Positions 62,101 to 64,000 of a stretch of 64,000 nt of DNA are shown here, piece by piece. The DNA comes from Gordonia sp. SID5947. Lineage in GTDB: Bacteria; Actinomycetota; Actinomycetes; Mycobacteriales; Mycobacteriaceae. The stretch covers positions 2,666,001 to 2,730,000 of the forward strand of contig NZ_WWHU01000001.1 of NCBI RefSeq assembly GCF_009862785.1. The letters are read 5' to 3'. Made by a program: the position numbers and the translations under genes. How positions within the stretch are numbered: position 1 is the stretch's first letter; each line of letters opens with the position of its first letter. The notes beneath the pieces are model-generated. The model searched no databases. It had not been told where the DNA came from and saw only the letters and a program-made list of their open reading frames with translations.

Positions 62101-64000
62101 CCCTGCGGCCCGTCCACCGGGAAGTGCGTCGCCGCGACGACCGCTTCGGTCGGGCCATAGTTGTTGGACAGCGCCGCGTCGAAGGTGGTGGTGAAGGAAT
62201 CGGCGACCTCGCCGGAGAACGCCTCACCACCGACCGGGACCGTTCGCAACATCGTCCATTGCTTGACCTCCGGCACCATCAGCAGCGTCGAGAGCAGCGT
62301 CGGCACCATGTGCATGACGGTCACACGCTGACGTACGAGTAGGTCGGCCATGTACGAGATATCTTGGACTGCTCGTGGTTTCGGGATCACCAGCGTCGCA
62401 CCCACGACGAGGGTGCAGAAGACCTCGAACATCGACGCATCGAAGCTCACCGACGAGGTCTGCACCAGTCGGTCGTCAGGCGACAGCACCTCACCGGCAC
62501 CGAAGCCGGTCAGGTGATCCGCGATCGCCTTGTGCGCCACCGGGACGCCCTTGGGCGTACCCGTGGACCCGGATGTGTAGATGACATACGCGAGATTGTC
62601 CGGTCGCAACGGCGACCGCCGATCGCGGTCGTCCGGCGCGGCGTCGGGGCAGTCGGCTGCCTCGGCCTCCGCCGCCACGAGTGCGTCGGCGTCGAGGACC
62701 AGACGGGGAGCGGCGTCGTCGAGCAGGAACTCCGTGCGATCGTCCGGGTAATCCGGGTCGATCGGGAGGTAGGCGGCACCGGCCTTGAGGACCGCCAGCG
62801 AGGCGACGACGAAGCCGACGGACCCGCCCATCCGCAGACCCACCAGGTCTTCGGTCCCGACCCCCGAACGCAGCATCCAGTGCGCCAACCGATTCGAGCG
62901 CTCGTCGAGTTGCCGATAGGTCAGCGCCACGTCGTCGGACACCACCGCCTCATGGTCGGCTCGGGCCCGGACCGCCGCAGCGAACAGATCCACGACGGTC
63001 GTGTCGGCAACCGGCGCGCGCAGGCCGGTCGACGCCTCCAGCACGCGGGCGTACGCGGCCGGGTCGAGCAGCTCGAGGTCACGGACCGGTCGCGTGGGCG
63101 TCGCGAGGGCCTGACCGAGCAGGTGGACGTAGGCGTCCGCGATCCCCTCGGCGAGCACGTCCGCGAAGAGGGATGCGTCGTACTCGAGCTCCAGGTGTGT
63201 CCGGTCACCGCTGACGATGCCGAATTCCAGCGGCAGTTGGGCGTTCGGGGTGGTGAGCTCGTCGACGTGACGCGCGGTGATGCCGTCGAGGGCCGGACCA
63301 CCCGGTTGGCGCCGAGCACTCAAGCTCACCGACACCAGTTGTGCCAGACCGTCTCCGCCCGTCCCGCGGTCCGGGTTGATCGCTCCCACCACGGCGTCGA
63401 CCGGAGCGTTCTGGTGGGCGAAACCGGCGATCAACCGGTCCCTCGCGGCCGCCGTGAGGACGGCCAGCGAGTCGGTCGGCACGAGCCGCGTCCTGTTCAG
63501 CAGGGTGTTGCCGAAGTACCCGATCAGGTCGGCCGCGTCGGCAGGACGGTGGGTCACCGGCACCGCGACGGTGAAATCGACTGCGCCGGTGATCCGATGG
63601 ATCAGCGCGTCGGTGATGGCGGCGTGGACGGTGAACGGACTCACCGACGATTCCCGGGCGAACTCGTCCACCCGGCGACTCAGCTCCGGCGACAACGCTC
63701 GGATGACACGTCCACTCGACCGCTCGGCGCCGGCCGGTGGCGCGTCGGCCGGTAGCGCGAGCGGTTCCGGCACGGGGTTCAGGTGCTCGCGCCAATGGCG
63801 CAGATCGTTCGCGACCACCTCCGGGTCGGTGTGCGGCAGGTCTGCGTACTGACGCGTGAGCGCGGGTCGTGACGATGAATCGCCGGCGTTGTAGACCGCG
63901 TTCACCTCGTCGAACAGCACCGACCAGGATTCGTCGTCCCAGCAGATGTGGTGCACGGTGAGCATCACGATGTGCTGGTCGGCCGCCAGCCTGGCCAACA
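59163..64000 (-). CDS. Non-ribosomal peptide synthetase, partial: C-A-T-C-[A remnant]-T
   Basis: The N-terminus lies beyond the right edge; 1611 residues are visible. The fragment opens inside a condensation domain (VHHICWDDESW). Then come an adenylation domain (~336-816; VIYTSGSTGTPKGV, NNYGPTEAVVA, YRTGDLARRNSNGDLEF), a thiolation domain (SSFFDLGGHSLLAARL, ~860), a second condensation domain (~954-1390; LSFSQLAMWFQHRF, IHHMVIDHWSTD) and, where an A domain should be, only ~105 residues (1394-1499), then a thiolation domain (DDNFFAVGGDSVISI, ~1526). The short segment (LIVDERPRRVHASPRTLAAL ... LTDPYGEVAPAVV) resembles the A4-A5 region of an A domain but lacks the ATP-binding motifs. Its stop overlaps the next NRPS start. 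Confidence 0.93.
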   Translation of the reverse strand, partial: LARLAADQHIVMLTVHHICWDDESWSVLFDEVNAVYNAGDSSSRPALTRQYADLPHTDPEVVANDLRHWREHLNPVPEPLALPADAPPAGAERSSGRVIRALSPELSRRVDEFARESSVSPFTVHAAITDALIHRITGAVDFTVAVPVTHRPADAADLIGYFGNTLLNRTRLVPTDSLAVLTAAARDRLIAGFAHQNAPVDAVVGAINPDRGTGGDGLAQLVSVSLSARRQPGGPALDGITARHVDELTTPNAQLPLEFGIVSGDRTHLELEYDASLFADVLAEGIADAYVHLLGQALATPTRPVRDLELLDPAAYARVLEASTGLRAPVADTTVVDLFAAAVRARADHEAVVSDDVALTYRQLDERSNRLAHWMLRSGVGTEDLVGLRMGGSVGFVVASLAVLKAGAAYLPIDPDYPDDRTEFLLDDAAPRLVLDADALVAAEAEAADCPDAAPDDRDRRSPLRPDNLAYVIYTSGSTGTPKGVPVAHKAIADHLTGFGAGEVLSPDDRLVQTSSVSFDASMFEVFCTLVVGATLVIPKPRAVQDISYMADLLVRQRVTVMHMVPTLLSTLLMVPEVKQWTMLRTVPVGGEAFSGEVADSFTTTFDAALSNNYGPTEAVVAATHFPVDGPQGSSIVPIGTPNTNVTSYLLDAGLHLVPDGVVGEIYLGGSQLARGYLGRAALTSSRFVADPFGRGGRLYRTGDLARRNSNGDLEFEGRADEQVKVRGYRIELGEVEAALVDHPDVAHAVALVDDAGSGARLIGYVIPAPHAGDAIDLADVLRNARTVVPEYLVPAALAVIDEIPLTAHGKLDRGALPDIGAVAQSDREPATPTERRVAAVYAELFGRDDISAGSSFFDLGGHSLLAARLVTTLITEFGIDVDVRLPLDNPTVEGLAAAVNTAVRDEFGIDLDELGALDDLDDTDPAPMDAGRPSVATGRPPLQHVDRPDPVPLSFSQLAMWFQHRFEGPGAAGNIPLALRIDGPLDVTALARAVDDVVGRHESLRTTFVERDGLPTARVAERVQLELPVVDVGDADECASMLADAREHLFDLAVGPLLKPMLLREDETRHVLSLVIHHMVIDHWSTDVLISDLVEAYRARVAGTRPDRAAPALTYTDYALWQHRVFPVGVDSDRQFDDPAAQFGRRQIDHWQTALAGQPDEITVTPDRTRPQALTKAGVLADLAVTPESRQRLRRLADDAGATEFMTVTAALTGLLSRLGGGDDIAVGTPVAGRLDPGTDDLVGLYANMVVLRTRIDGSLTVGELIGRSRDAVLGAFANQDVPIERLVEAINPRRTRSRNPLFQSMIHFRDRDQNAWGRPMDAAGETTLTLLPVEQDTSFLDLNTILTVTEDGGLEGRVVGSADLYDQETIDGIAAAFAAMLESFGAGPDTALGAITLPAIPGVLTADRHGDDPSALARLIVDERPRRVHASPRTLAALQHTGSTDLGSVREWVVTEAGAGSSLAESLAALSPGSRLTDPYGEVAPAVVAMAQTAGGGAQTPTEERLIAILSDLLGVDGLGRDDNFFAVGGDSVISIQWSARAAAEGLPLAPQQIFDHYSIAELAAAVDAAEAEGVGDGVVDEPEAAPMSASGLSDDMLQSLGAAWKSQQ

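Overview
The window is high-GC, densely coded actinobacterial DNA. Gene content and order point to a Gordonia-like member of the Mycobacteriales. A lone groEL2-type chaperonin carries CIRCE operators, and there is a pssA-psd-moeA block. The order DUF3263, LytR_C protein, sodC, carboxylate-amine ligase, def, GNAT and xthA mirrors the Rv0427c-Rv0440 segment of Mycobacterium tuberculosis as I recall it. Leaderless starts and short ATGA overlaps are common. Genus is an inference; no rRNA, tRNA, CRISPR array or complete insertion sequence was seen.

Layout. 1-5.7 kb: a partial secreted protein, SRPBCC and DUF4166 proteins, a TetR/thioesterase pair, a PtpB-like phosphatase and groEL with two tandem CIRCE boxes. 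5.75-9.6 kb: a MacB-type ABC exporter divergent from a NarL-type two-component system. 9.65-13.65 kb: a compact operon of DUF4178, DUF2617, DUF4247, DUF350 and a membrane-anchored spermidine-synthase-like protein. 13.6-21.6 kb: an SDR/TetR pair with two clear operators, then a LytS/LytTR two-component system followed by two sodium:solute (acetate-type) symporters, each preceded by a small membrane partner. 21.6-29.4 kb: amidase, TetR/MFS pair with two operators, TetR/acyl-CoA dehydrogenase pair (the second dehydrogenase is frameshifted), a second DUF350 protein and an SRPBCC protein. 29.4-35.8 kb: HAD phosphatase, moeA, psd, pssA and a CDC48-like AAA ATPase. 35.9-37.3 kb: small proteins. 37.4-43.8 kb: a complete Mrp Na+/H+ antiporter operon (A/B fusion, C, D, E, F, G). 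43.9-50.4 kb: the mycobacterial-type block (carboxylate-amine ligase, sodC, LytR_C, DUF3263, def, GNAT, xthA), with a guanyl-type RNase/barstar pair between GNAT and xthA. 50.4-64 kb: an IdeR-boxed siderophore-binding lipoprotein, a SagB-type oxidoreductase, a scar of decayed genes (esterase fragment, truncated DUF222 gene, 19-bp inverted repeat), and two NRPS genes running off the right edge.

How it fits together. Relative to M. tuberculosis, about 24 kb of transport and catabolic genes lies between groEL and moeA, and the mrp operon lies beside the AAA ATPase. The right end looks like an accessory secondary-metabolite locus. The iron box, binding protein and NRPS suggest, but do not prove, a siderophore pathway. 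The assembly line in view is C(partial)-A-T-C-[shrunken A]-T, then C-A-T-E; the shrunken A domain is the oddest enzymatic feature.

Other highlights are seven copies of a 36-nt in-frame repeat (GAGSEASGPNTT-like) placed in loops of two unrelated genes, and two probable one-base losses in homopolymers (acyl-CoA dehydrogenase, RNase) that are either mutations or assembly errors.
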